The notes beneath the pieces were generated by a model. It worked only from the letters and a program-made list of their open reading frames with translations. It was not told where the DNA came from and made no database searches. 64,000 nucleotides of DNA from Myxococcales bacterium. GTDB lineage: Bacteria > Myxococcota > Polyangia > Polyangiales > Polyangiaceae. Positions 55,343 through 64,000 of the stretch are shown here, piece by piece. Position numbers and translations under genes: made by a program. Numbering within the stretch: the stretch's first letter is position 1; each line of letters opens with the position of its first letter. The stretch is taken from the NCBI GenBank assembly GCA_003151595.1, contig PLXW01000060.1, positions 38,583 through 102,582 of the forward strand, read 5' to 3'.

Positions 55343-57757
55343 ATGTCGGACAAGAAACAGACCCCCGGACGGCCCGACGAGGAAGCGATTCAGTTCGGCG
55401 AAGAGCTGCCCGTCCTGCCGATCCGCAACGCCGTGCTGTTTCCGGGTGCGGTGGCTCCGTTCGACGTCGGTCGCGAGAAGTCCGTCGCCCTCGTGGAGGA
55501 CGTCGACAACCTGTCGGCCCCCGTCATAGCGATCTTCGCGCAGCGCGATCCCTCGACCGACGACCCCGGCAAGGACGACCTTCATCACGTCGGCTGCGCG
55601 GCGCGTGTCCTCAAGGCGCTCAAGCACAGCTCCGGCAACTACTCCCTCATCTTGCAGGGCCTCGAGCGAATCCGGCTCGAAGACGTCACCCAGTCGGCGC
55701 CGTATCTCAAGGCGAAGATCGGGCGCCTGAACGAGACCCACACGGGTGATGACGAGGCCGAGGCGCTGAGCATGAGCCTGCGCGACATCGCGAAGCAAGT
55801 GATCCAGCTCATGCCGGAGCTGCCTCGAGAGGCCGGCTCGCTCATCGACTCCATCCAGGCGCCGGGCGCTCTCGCCGACCTCGTGGCCGCCAACCTGGAC
55901 GCGCCCGTCGACGAGAAGGCGGGGCTCCTCGAGACGGTGGACGTGAAGGAGCGGATCCGCAAGGTCCTCAAGCTCCTGACGCGTCAGCTCGAGATCCTCA
56001 AGATGCGCGAGCGCATCAACTCCCAGATCAAGGAGGAGATGGGGAAAAACCAGCGCGAGTATGTCCTGCGCCAGCAGCTGAAGGCCATCAAGGAGGAGCT
56101 CGGCGAGGACGACGGAGATCAGGGAGACCTCGACGGCCTCGAGGAGCGCATCGCGAAGGCGAACCTCCCCCAGGAGGCCGAGCAGGTTGCCAAGAAGCAG
56201 CTGAAGCGCCTGCGCAACATGCAGGTGGGCAGCGCGGAGTACACCGTCGTCCGTACGTACCTGGACTGGATCCTGGACCTGCCGTGGCACGTGCAGACGC
56301 CGGACAACATGGATATCAGCGCCGTTCGAAAGGTGCTGGACGAGGACCACTACGGGCTCGAAAAGGTCAAGAAGCGCATCCTCGAGTACCTGGCGGTCCG
56401 CAAGCTCAAGAAGGACAAGAAGGGGCCGATCCTCTGCCTCATCGGTCCGCCCGGCGTGGGCAAGACGTCTCTGGGCCGCAGCATCGCGCGCTCGCTGGGG
56501 CGCAAGTTCGTCCGCATCTCGCTCGGTGGAGTGCACGACGAAGCCGCGATCCGCGGCCACCGGCGCACGTACGTCGGCGCGCTCCCCGGCCAGATCGTGC
56601 AGGGGATGAAGAAGGGCGGGACGATCAACCCCGTCTTCATGATGGACGAGGTGGACAAGATCGGGCACGACTTCCGTGGCGATCCGGCCGCGGCGCTCCT
56701 CGAGGTGCTGGATCCGGAGCAGAACAACACGTTCGCGGATCATTACCTCGAGATCCCCTACGATCTGTCGAACGTCATGTTCGTGGCGACGGCGAACATC
56801 GCGGATCCCATCCCCGCTCCGCTCCGCGACCGCATGGAGATCCTCGAGATCCCCGGGTACACCAGGCGCGAGAAGCTCGCGATCGCCCGCCGGCACCTCA
56901 TCCCGAAGCAGCTCGAGGAGCACGGGATCACCAAAGAGCAGCTCGACATCACCGACGCCGCGGTCGACATCGCGATCGACCAGTACACCCGCGAGGCCGG
57001 CGTGCGCACGCTCGAGCGCCAGATCGCGAGCATCATCCGCGGGGTCGCCGTGAAGATCGCCGAGGGCGACACGACGCCGCGCAAGATCGACGGCGAGGAG
57101 CAGGTCCGCGAGTTCCTCGGCGCGCAGAAGTTCACCAGCGAGGTCGCCGAGCGCACCGAAGAGGCGGGCGTCGCGACGGGCCTGGCCTGGACGAGCGTCG
57201 GCGGCGAGATCCTCTTCATCGAGGCGACGCGCATGTTCGGGACCGGCAAGCTCCAGCTGACCGGACAGCTCGGCGACGTGATGAAGGAGTCCGCGCAGGC
57301 TGCGCTCTCGTACGTCCGGACGAACGCCGAGAAGTACGGCATCGCGAAGGACTTCCTCGAGAAGAGCGATATTCACATCCACATTCCGGCCGGCGGGATG
57401 CCGAAGGACGGGCCGAGCGCCGGGGTGACGATGTTCACCGCGCTCGTGTCGATGCTGACCGGCATCCGGGTCAGGCACGACGTCGCCATGACCGGAGAGA
57501 TCACTCTCCGGGGGCGCGTCCTGCCCATCGGCGGGCTGAAGGAGAAGGTGCTCGCCGCCCACCGGGCCGGCATCAAGCGCGTGCTGGTCCCCGAGCGGAA
57601 CAAGGCGGACCTCGACGAGGTGCCGGCCGAAGTGAAGAGCGACCTCGAGTTCGTCTTCGTCAGCAAGATGGACCAGGTGCTCGAGGCGGCGCTCGAGGAG
57701 ATGCCGAAGCCCAAGGCCGAGGAGAAGCCGGCGCAGCCCACGCCGGCCACCAACTGA
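55343..57757 (+). CDS. lon: ATP-dependent protease Lon
   Basis: An 804-residue Lon protease. The N-terminal substrate domain is about residues 20-210, followed by a coiled coil. The AAA+ core has Walker A GPPGVGKT (about 368), and the protease domain has the Ser692-Lys735 dyad (DGPSAGV and GGLKEKV). Length and domains are complete. It degrades misfolded and regulatory proteins. A GAGGTAGCGAGAC binding site precedes the ATG. It lies 92 bp after the DUF1015 gene. Myxobacteria can have more than one Lon; which one this is cannot be judged here. Confidence 0.97.
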   Translation: MSDKKQTPGRPDEEAIQFGEELPVLPIRNAVLFPGAVAPFDVGREKSVALVEDVDNLSAPVIAIFAQRDPSTDDPGKDDLHHVGCAARVLKALKHSSGNYSLILQGLERIRLEDVTQSAPYLKAKIGRLNETHTGDDEAEALSMSLRDIAKQVIQLMPELPREAGSLIDSIQAPGALADLVAANLDAPVDEKAGLLETVDVKERIRKVLKLLTRQLEILKMRERINSQIKEEMGKNQREYVLRQQLKAIKEELGEDDGDQGDLDGLEERIAKANLPQEAEQVAKKQLKRLRNMQVGSAEYTVVRTYLDWILDLPWHVQTPDNMDISAVRKVLDEDHYGLEKVKKRILEYLAVRKLKKDKKGPILCLIGPPGVGKTSLGRSIARSLGRKFVRISLGGVHDEAAIRGHRRTYVGALPGQIVQGMKKGGTINPVFMMDEVDKIGHDFRGDPAAALLEVLDPEQNNTFADHYLEIPYDLSNVMFVATANIADPIPAPLRDRMEILEIPGYTRREKLAIARRHLIPKQLEEHGITKEQLDITDAAVDIAIDQYTREAGVRTLERQIASIIRGVAVKIAEGDTTPRKIDGEEQVREFLGAQKFTSEVAERTEEAGVATGLAWTSVGGEILFIEATRMFGTGKLQLTGQLGDVMKESAQAALSYVRTNAEKYGIAKDFLEKSDIHIHIPAGGMPKDGPSAGVTMFTALVSMLTGIRVRHDVAMTGEITLRGRVLPIGGLKEKVLAAHRAGIKRVLVPERNKADLDEVPAEVKSDLEFVFVSKMDQVLEAALEEMPKPKAEEKPAQPTPATN

Positions 57758-57797
57758 CGAGCGAAGCGGGAGCGCTCTTGCTGGTAGAGTGCGTCGG

Positions 57798-59093
57798 ATG
57801 AAACCGATCCGTCTCGGCCTGCTGGGCTGCGGCACCGTCGGGGGAGGGGTCCTCCACCTGCTCCGGGCCAACGCGGCGTACCTGGCGCAGAGCGTCGGTG
57901 CGCCGCTCGAGGTCGCGCGCGTTCTCGTCCGCGACAAGGGCAAGAGCCGCGTTCCGGAGCTCGATCGCTCGCGGCTCACCACGGACGCCGAGGCGCTCCT
58001 CGGCGACGCGTCGATCGACGTGTACGTCGAGGTGATGGGCGGGGTGGCTCCGGCGCGCTCGTACGTCGAGCGCGTGATCGACTCCAAGCGCAGCGTCGTC
58101 ACCGCCAACAAGATGCTCCTCGCGATGCATGGGCCGGCCCTCATCGACCGCGCCATTGCGAACGGCGTCGACCTGGGGTTCGAGGGGTCCGTCGGAGGCG
58201 GAATCCCGGTCGTTCGCGTCCTTCGCGACGCGCTCGCCGGCGACGGGGTCGTGCGCCTCGAAGGGATCGTCAACGGCACCTGCAACTACATGCTGACCCG
58301 CATGCGCACCGCCGGCCTCGATTTCGCCGCCGCCCTGCGCGAAGCGCAGGCGAAGGGTTACGCCGAAGCCGATCCGAGCCTCGACGTGGACGGGCACGAC
58401 GCGGCCCACAAGCTGGTGGTCCTCGCGATGCTCGCGTTCGGGGCGAGAGTCGAAGCCGATCGCGTCGCGACCGAGGGCATCCGTGGCATCGATCCGGTCG
58501 ACCACCGGTTCGCCGAGCGGTTCGGTTTCGTCGTCAAGCATCTGGCGATCGGGCGCGATCGCGACGAGGGCGTGGAGCTGCGCGTCCACCCCGCGCTCGT
58601 GCGACGGGACACTCCCCTGGCGAACGTCAACGGCGTCCTGAACGCGATCGCGCTCGAGGGCCGGGCGCTCGGGCCGTGCCTGCTCTCGGGACGCGGCGCC
58701 GGAGACATGCCGACCGCGGTGAGCGTCATAGCCGACGTGGCGGACGTCGCACGGGCGCGCCTGAGCGGTGTGGCGGGCCTCGCGACGCGGGGCATCCAGC
58801 CGAAGGTGCGGCCGCTGACGGCTCTCGACGACGTCCGGGGGCGCTACTACCTGCGCTTTCAGGTGCACGACCGGTCGGGGGTCCTCGCTCGCCTGGCGGG
58901 AGCCCTCGGCGAGGCGAGCGTCTCGATCGAACAGATGGTTCAGGACGGCGGCGGAGGGTCGAGCGGCGTTCCGGTCGACATCGTCATGCTGACCCACGAG
59001 GCCGTCGAGCGAGACGTGCGGCGCGCCCTGGACGCCATCGCGCGGAGCGGCGTGGCGGCAACGCCCCCGAAGTTGCTGCGCATCCAGGAGTGA
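57798..59093 (+). CDS. hom: Homoserine dehydrogenase
   Basis: A 431-residue enzyme reducing aspartate semialdehyde to homoserine, in threonine and methionine synthesis. The NAD(P)-binding N-terminus is RLGLLGCGTVGGGV. The catalytic domain has GFEGSVGGGIPVVR, NGTCNYMLTRM and EADPSLDVDGHDAAHKL. A C-terminal ACT domain (about 345-430, YYLRFQVHDRSGVLARLAG) allows allosteric control. A GTG 9 bp upstream (57789) is an alternative start. It converges with murI. Confidence 0.96.
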   Translation: MKPIRLGLLGCGTVGGGVLHLLRANAAYLAQSVGAPLEVARVLVRDKGKSRVPELDRSRLTTDAEALLGDASIDVYVEVMGGVAPARSYVERVIDSKRSVVTANKMLLAMHGPALIDRAIANGVDLGFEGSVGGGIPVVRVLRDALAGDGVVRLEGIVNGTCNYMLTRMRTAGLDFAAALREAQAKGYAEADPSLDVDGHDAAHKLVVLAMLAFGARVEADRVATEGIRGIDPVDHRFAERFGFVVKHLAIGRDRDEGVELRVHPALVRRDTPLANVNGVLNAIALEGRALGPCLLSGRGAGDMPTAVSVIADVADVARARLSGVAGLATRGIQPKVRPLTALDDVRGRYYLRFQVHDRSGVLARLAGALGEASVSIEQMVQDGGGGSSGVPVDIVMLTHEAVERDVRRALDAIARSGVAATPPKLLRIQE

Positions 59094-59094
59094 T

Positions 59095-59115
59095 GCCCCC
59101 CGGCGCGGCGGGGGC
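59095..59115. terminator. Candidate bidirectional hairpin between hom and murI
   Basis: GCCCCC at 59095-59100 pairs with GGGGGC at 59110-59115 over a 9-base loop, between two convergent stop codons (59093 and 59119). There is no T tract, so it is only a weak terminator candidate. Confidence 0.4.
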
Positions 59116-59118
59116 GCC

Positions 59119-59943
59119 TCAGAGGTTCACCTGCTCGACTTCGCCCACGTCGCTTCCCAGGAACCTCGACGCCACCTCGCGGAACGAGCTCGGCACGTCC
59201 GTCACGAGCAGCTGCACGGGGCTCGCGGGCGCTGGCGCCTGGCGGGCCAGGCCTCGGGCGCTCAGGAACGCCAGCACATCGGACGCCGTGGCGCGGGCGC
59301 TGTCGACCACGGCCACCTCGGGCCCGATCTGGGTGCGCACGGCATCCTCGATGATACCCCGTAGCAGCGGGTAGTGTGTGCAGCCGAGCACGACCACGTC
59401 GACCCCCGCGTGAGCGAGGGGCGCCACGTAGCGGCGTACCACCAGCCGGGGCACCTCGCCGTCGAGCCAGCCCTCCTCGGCGAGCGGCACCAGCAGCGGG
59501 GCGGCCTGCCCGACCACCTCGGCGCGTGTCGACAGCTGCGCCACGGCGCGCACGTACGCCCCGGACGCGATCGTTCCGGCCGTCGCCAGCACGCCGATGC
59601 GTCCGATGCGCGTCGCGGCCACCGCTGCCCGCGCGCCCGGCTCCACGACGCCCAGCACCGGCACGTCCAGCTCCACGCGAAGCCGCTCGGGCGCGACAGC
59701 GCTCACGGTGTTGCACGCGACGACCAGGGCCTTCACGTCGCGAGCGACGAGGTGGCGCGCGCACGCGAGCGCGTACTTGACGACCGTCGCCGCCCCCTTG
59801 GTGCCATAAGGGACGCGCGCGGTATCGCCGAGGTACACGATCCGTTCCAGAGGCATCAGCTCGCGCAGAGCGCGGACCACAGTCAGGCCCCCGAGGCCCG
59901 AGTCGAACACGCCGAGCGGCGCGTCGCTGTTTCCCTTCGTCAT
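59119..59943 (-). CDS. murI: Glutamate racemase
   Basis: A 274-residue racemase supplying D-glutamate for peptidoglycan. It has the N-terminal [10 protein letters not shown] with Asp14, catalytic Cys77 in ACNT and Cys188 in GCTHYP, and the GDTARVPYG element. Length is normal. The ATG overlaps the pyrB stop (ATGA), so pyrB and murI are translationally coupled. Confidence 0.96.
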   Translation of the reverse strand: MTKGNSDAPLGVFDSGLGGLTVVRALRELMPLERIVYLGDTARVPYGTKGAATVVKYALACARHLVARDVKALVVACNTVSAVAPERLRVELDVPVLGVVEPGARAAVAATRIGRIGVLATAGTIASGAYVRAVAQLSTRAEVVGQAAPLLVPLAEEGWLDGEVPRLVVRRYVAPLAHAGVDVVVLGCTHYPLLRGIIEDAVRTQIGPEVAVVDSARATASDVLAFLSARGLARQAPAPASPVQLLVTDVPSSFREVASRFLGSDVGEVEQVNL

Positions 59944-60884
59944 TGCCTCGCCCGCTGAGCGTCGCTCGCGGCGACCAGTCGCTCGAGGACGGCCATGCGC
60001 ACCGCGACCCCGGCCTCCACCTGGTCGAGAATCACGCTCCGGTCGCCATCCGCGATCCGCGAGTCGATCTCGACGCCGCGGTTGATGGGACCCGGGTGCA
60101 TGACGATGGCGTCCGGCCTGGCGCGCGCCAGCACGGCAGCGGTCAGCCCGAAGGTCCTCGCGTACTCGCGGGTCGTCGGGATCATGGCGCCGGAGAGGCG
60201 CTCGTTCTGGATGCGGAGCATCATCACGACGTCGGCGCCGTCGACCGCAGCTTCGACGCGGTCGAAGAGCCGCACGGTCGGCCCCAGCGTCCCGGCCTCG
60301 CGGGGCATCAAGGTCCGCGGGCCGCAGAGGCGGACCTCGGCCCCCATCGCCCCGAGCAGCAGGGCGTTCGACCTGGCCACCCGCGAATGCAGGATGTCGC
60401 CGCAGATCGCCACGACCAGTCCCTCGATCTTCGTCTTCTTGCGGCGAATGGTGAATCCGTCGAGGAGAGCCTGGGTAGGGTGCTCGTGAGAGCCGTCGCC
60501 GGCGTTCACGATCGAGGTGTGCGTGTGCGACGCGACGAAATCGGGGGCGCCCGACGACGCGTGCCTCAGGACGATCGCGTCGGCGCGCAATGCTTCGAGG
60601 TTTCGCACGGTGTCGAGGAGCGTCTCTCCCTTCGTGACGCTCGAAGTCTGCGGCGAGACGTTGATCACGTCGGCGCCGAGGCGCTTGCCTGCGACCTCGA
60701 ACGACGTGCGCGTGCGCGTCGACGACTCGAAGAACAGGTTGATGATCGTCCGGCCGTGGAGCACCCTCGCGCCCTTCGCCTCTTCTCGCGGCATCGTGAA
60801 GAACCGCTCGGCGTCGTCGAGGAGGCGAACCATGTCTTCTCGCGCGAGCTGCGCGATGCCGAGCAGGTGGCGGTGGGTCCACAT
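59940..60884 (-). CDS. pyrB: Aspartate carbamoyltransferase catalytic chain
   Basis: A 314-residue enzyme of pyrimidine synthesis. Conserved motifs are [13 protein letters not shown] (carbamoyl phosphate binding), [13 protein letters not shown], and [12 protein letters not shown] near the C-terminus. The protein is full length and of the class without a fused regulatory domain. It starts 2 bp after the rhomboid-like gene's stop. pyrI and pyrC are not in the window. Confidence 0.97.
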   Translation of the reverse strand: MWTHRHLLGIAQLAREDMVRLLDDAERFFTMPREEAKGARVLHGRTIINLFFESSTRTRTSFEVAGKRLGADVINVSPQTSSVTKGETLLDTVRNLEALRADAIVLRHASSGAPDFVASHTHTSIVNAGDGSHEHPTQALLDGFTIRRKKTKIEGLVVAICGDILHSRVARSNALLLGAMGAEVRLCGPRTLMPREAGTLGPTVRLFDRVEAAVDGADVVMMLRIQNERLSGAMIPTTREYARTFGLTAAVLARARPDAIVMHPGPINRGVEIDSRIADGDRSVILDQVEAGVAVRMAVLERLVAASDAQRARQ

Positions 60885-60886
60885 GG

Positions 60887-61720
60887 CTAGTTGAGGTACC
60901 GCTTGTCCTTGGGTGGCGTCCGCTTCTTCAGGACCTCCTCGAGGCCCCCGGGGACGACGCGAAGCGGAGGCGCGCCCGCCCGCTTGCGCGGCGGCTTTCG
61001 CGCCAGAACGTCATGAACGCTCACGGTCGTGGCCCGCCGCCGCAGAAGGGCCAGCCGGACGTGCAGCCAAGCGGTGCGAGCGATCGACGGAGAGCCCCCG
61101 AGGAGCAGGCCGGCGAGCACGCCGCCGAAAGGCGCGGCGACCCCCTCGGGCATTCCGGCCGGATACACCAGATCGAGCACGCAGAACCCGATCGTGATCC
61201 AGAGGAGAACCTTGCCGCGCACGGGGAGGAAGAACAGCAAGTTGACCGTCGACTGGGCGTACTCGCGGGACCAGGCGACGGCGACCGCTGCGATTGCGGC
61301 GGCTGGCCCGAACATCTCCTGAGGGTGGAAACGACCGAGCTTGTCGGCCGGGCCCAGCCTGTCGACGGCGATGGTCGTCAGATTGCCGAGCACGACGGCG
61401 ACCGCCAGAAACCGCACGAGCCGCCACCCTCCCCAGCGGCGCTCGAGCGGCGCGCCCAGGAAGTAGAGGCCCATCAGGGAGAAGAGCAGGTGACTCCACT
61501 GAGCCGGGCTGGTGAGCAGGCCCGAGGTCAGGAGCCGCCAGGGCTCGAGGAACGCGGTGGACGGTCGGCACGCGAGCCCGCCGAAGATGGCGTCGCCCCC
61601 CGAGAAGAACGCCGTGAGAAACGCGATCGTGACGCCCAGCACCGCCATCGCGACCAGGACGGTCGAAAGCGCACGCCCGGGCCGCGGGAAGGCCAGGGAG
61701 ACCGTCTGCGGTCGGTCCAT
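60887..61720 (-). CDS. Rhomboid-like membrane protein without catalytic serine
   Basis: A 277-residue protein with about six transmembrane helices. The rhomboid core is recognisable in [22 protein letters not shown], including the conserved His-rich start and the LERRWG element. In active rhomboids a GASG motif then provides the nucleophile serine. Here the corresponding helix reads [13 protein letters not shown], with no Ser, so the protein looks like a pseudoprotease. The C-terminus is a basic cytoplasmic tail. It is upstream of pyrB with a 2 bp gap and is probably co-transcribed. Role unknown. Confidence 0.75.
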   Translation of the reverse strand: MDRPQTVSLAFPRPGRALSTVLVAMAVLGVTIAFLTAFFSGGDAIFGGLACRPSTAFLEPWRLLTSGLLTSPAQWSHLLFSLMGLYFLGAPLERRWGGWRLVRFLAVAVVLGNLTTIAVDRLGPADKLGRFHPQEMFGPAAAIAAVAVAWSREYAQSTVNLLFFLPVRGKVLLWITIGFCVLDLVYPAGMPEGVAAPFGGVLAGLLLGGSPSIARTAWLHVRLALLRRRATTVSVHDVLARKPPRKRAGAPPLRVVPGGLEEVLKKRTPPKDKRYLN

Positions 61721-61781
61721 CGCTCTTCACTTTAGTGGCGCGGGCCGGTAGCCGCCAGCGCTAGCGTTCGGTGGGGGCGGC

Positions 61782-62462
61782 TCAGCCCCCGCCGTCGGGC
61801 TCGTCGGGGGCCGCATCGGTGACATCCGCGCTGCTCGTGGCGTCCCACGCGTCCGCGACATCCGCCGCGTCCGAGCCGTCCACCTCCCCGCCGCCGGCCG
61901 TGCTCCCGCTCCCGAGCGGGCCGCACACGGCGAGGACGGGGATGCCCTGCTGCTGCGTCGCGGTGCACGTCGTCGTCCATCGGGCCTCCGGGGCGGCCGC
62001 CAGCACCGGGCACAGGCTCTGGACCGGGCACGCTCCTCCGTCCACGCACTGCAGGCTGGCGGGTAGCCCGCTGCCGTCGTAGCCGGACTTGGTGAAGGCG
62101 TAGACCTTCACGTCGAAGGATTGAACGCCGGTGTCCGACTGGGGCAGATTCTCGAACACGCCGTCCGTGAAGCAGTCGAAGACGTCGACCCAGTACGGAT
62201 TGCCAGACGCGGTCCCGGCCGAGCACACGCCCCCGTCCGCTCCTCCGTCCGCGCTCGCATACGAAACGACGGCCGCGTACCGATAGACCTGGTCATCCGC
62301 CGTGCCGCATCCGTAGCCGGCGACCAGCGCGGACGAGCGAATGACGATGCCCGTGATCGGCGTGTACCCGGTCGCGACCGTCGTCGTCGGGCAGGCGGTG
62401 AGGGCGCACGCGATCGCGACGAGGCAGGCACCGCCAGCGAGCGGACGTGTGGCGTTCTTCAC
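61782..62462 (-). CDS. Hypothetical lipoprotein
   Basis: A 226-residue lipoprotein from the GTG at 62462 (the frame extends upstream but only as a shadow of accC). The signal peptide ends in a lipobox LTAC. The mature part is Cys-containing and Gly/Asp/Ser-rich, with repeats of DGG near the middle and an acidic C-terminal tail (about 195-226, SDAADVADAWDAT). No family is recognised. It lies 41 bp downstream of accC on the same strand, but a functional link is unlikely. Confidence 0.65.
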   Translation of the reverse strand: MKNATRPLAGGACLVAIACALTACPTTTVATGYTPITGIVIRSSALVAGYGCGTADDQVYRYAAVVSYASADGGADGGVCSAGTASGNPYWVDVFDCFTDGVFENLPQSDTGVQSFDVKVYAFTKSGYDGSGLPASLQCVDGGACPVQSLCPVLAAAPEARWTTTCTATQQQGIPVLAVCGPLGSGSTAGGGEVDGSDAADVADAWDATSSADVTDAAPDEPDGGG

Positions 62463-62503
62463 GGCGCCATCTCTACGCGAAAACCGGTCGCCGAGGTAGT
62501 CCG

Positions 62504-63853
<1,350 letters not shown>

Positions 63854-63883
63854 CGCGGCGGGGGACCGGGCGCGCCCCGGGGC

Positions 63884-64000
63884 TCAGGCCTTCTTGATCC
63901 GGAACAGGCGCTGCCCGTACTCGACGCTCTTGCCGTTCTGGGCGAAGACCTCGAGGACGGTTCCGGAGCACTCGGCCTCGATCTCGTTCATCAGCTTCAT
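63884..64000 (-). CDS. accB: Biotin carboxyl carrier protein, C-terminal fragment
   Basis: The window end cuts this gene. The visible 38 codons read [10 protein letters not shown] then [20 protein letters not shown] and end RLFRIKKA, the biotinyl domain of AccB. The biotinylated Lys is residue 2 of the visible fragment (MKLM). It precedes accC by 30 bp. The start lies outside the window. Confidence 0.93.
   Translation of the reverse strand: MKLMNEIEAECSGTVLEVFAQNGKSVEYGQRLFRIKKA

Overview
The window is a high-GC, densely coded chromosomal segment that most resembles a myxobacterium (Myxococcota, probably Polyangiales). This is an inference. It rests on the many lipoproteins with Ser/Ala/Gly/Asp-rich linkers after the lipobox, an RCC1-repeat lipoprotein, a PknB-type Ser/Thr kinase with a C-terminal transmembrane anchor, PAS histidine kinases, a PilZ-like protein of the type common in myxobacteria, and a large modular polyketide synthase. 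I saw no tRNA, rRNA, CRISPR array, insertion sequence or prophage.

Layout. 0.3-6.2 kb: an RCC1-repeat lipoprotein, a secreted lipase-like hydrolase, then leftward a small STAS-like protein coupled to a three-PAS hybrid histidine kinase. 6.4-14 kb: one 2536-residue synthase with the order FAAL-ACP-KS-(AT missing)-DH-KR-ACP-metallo-beta-lactamase. 14-17.2 kb: small lipoproteins, a membrane-anchored Ser/Thr kinase and a membrane-anchored unknown. 17.6-24.9 kb: two very large lipoproteins in one translationally coupled operon, the second a HExxHxxGxxH zinc metalloprotease, closed by a strong terminator. 25-35.6 kb: mixed genes, including an expansin-like lipoprotein, a MATE transporter, a MESH1-like HD hydrolase, a dienelactone hydrolase, a cupredoxin, a membrane histidine kinase with bioA, a thioredoxin-fold [2Fe-2S] ferredoxin and an isochorismatase-type hydrolase.

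35.7-52 kb: a sigma54-dependent response regulator, then a -24/-12-like element and an almost gapless type II secretion operon. Its order is gspC, a small membrane protein, gspD, E, F, a GspG-like protein without a prepilin signal, gspG, H, I, J, K, L, M, N. Prepilin peptidase (gspO) is not in the window. 52-64 kb is mainly housekeeping: a PilZ-like protein, purD, a DUF1015 protein, lon and homoserine dehydrogenase. The leftward genes that follow are a serine-less rhomboid, pyrB and murI; a lipoprotein; and accB (cut by the window end) with accC.

The most unusual items are the synthase, which lacks an AT but keeps both AT-flanking linkers and ends in a LACTB2-like metallo-beta-lactamase domain, and the non-standard parts of the type II secretion operon. 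Family assignments come from reading translated motifs; no database search was possible.
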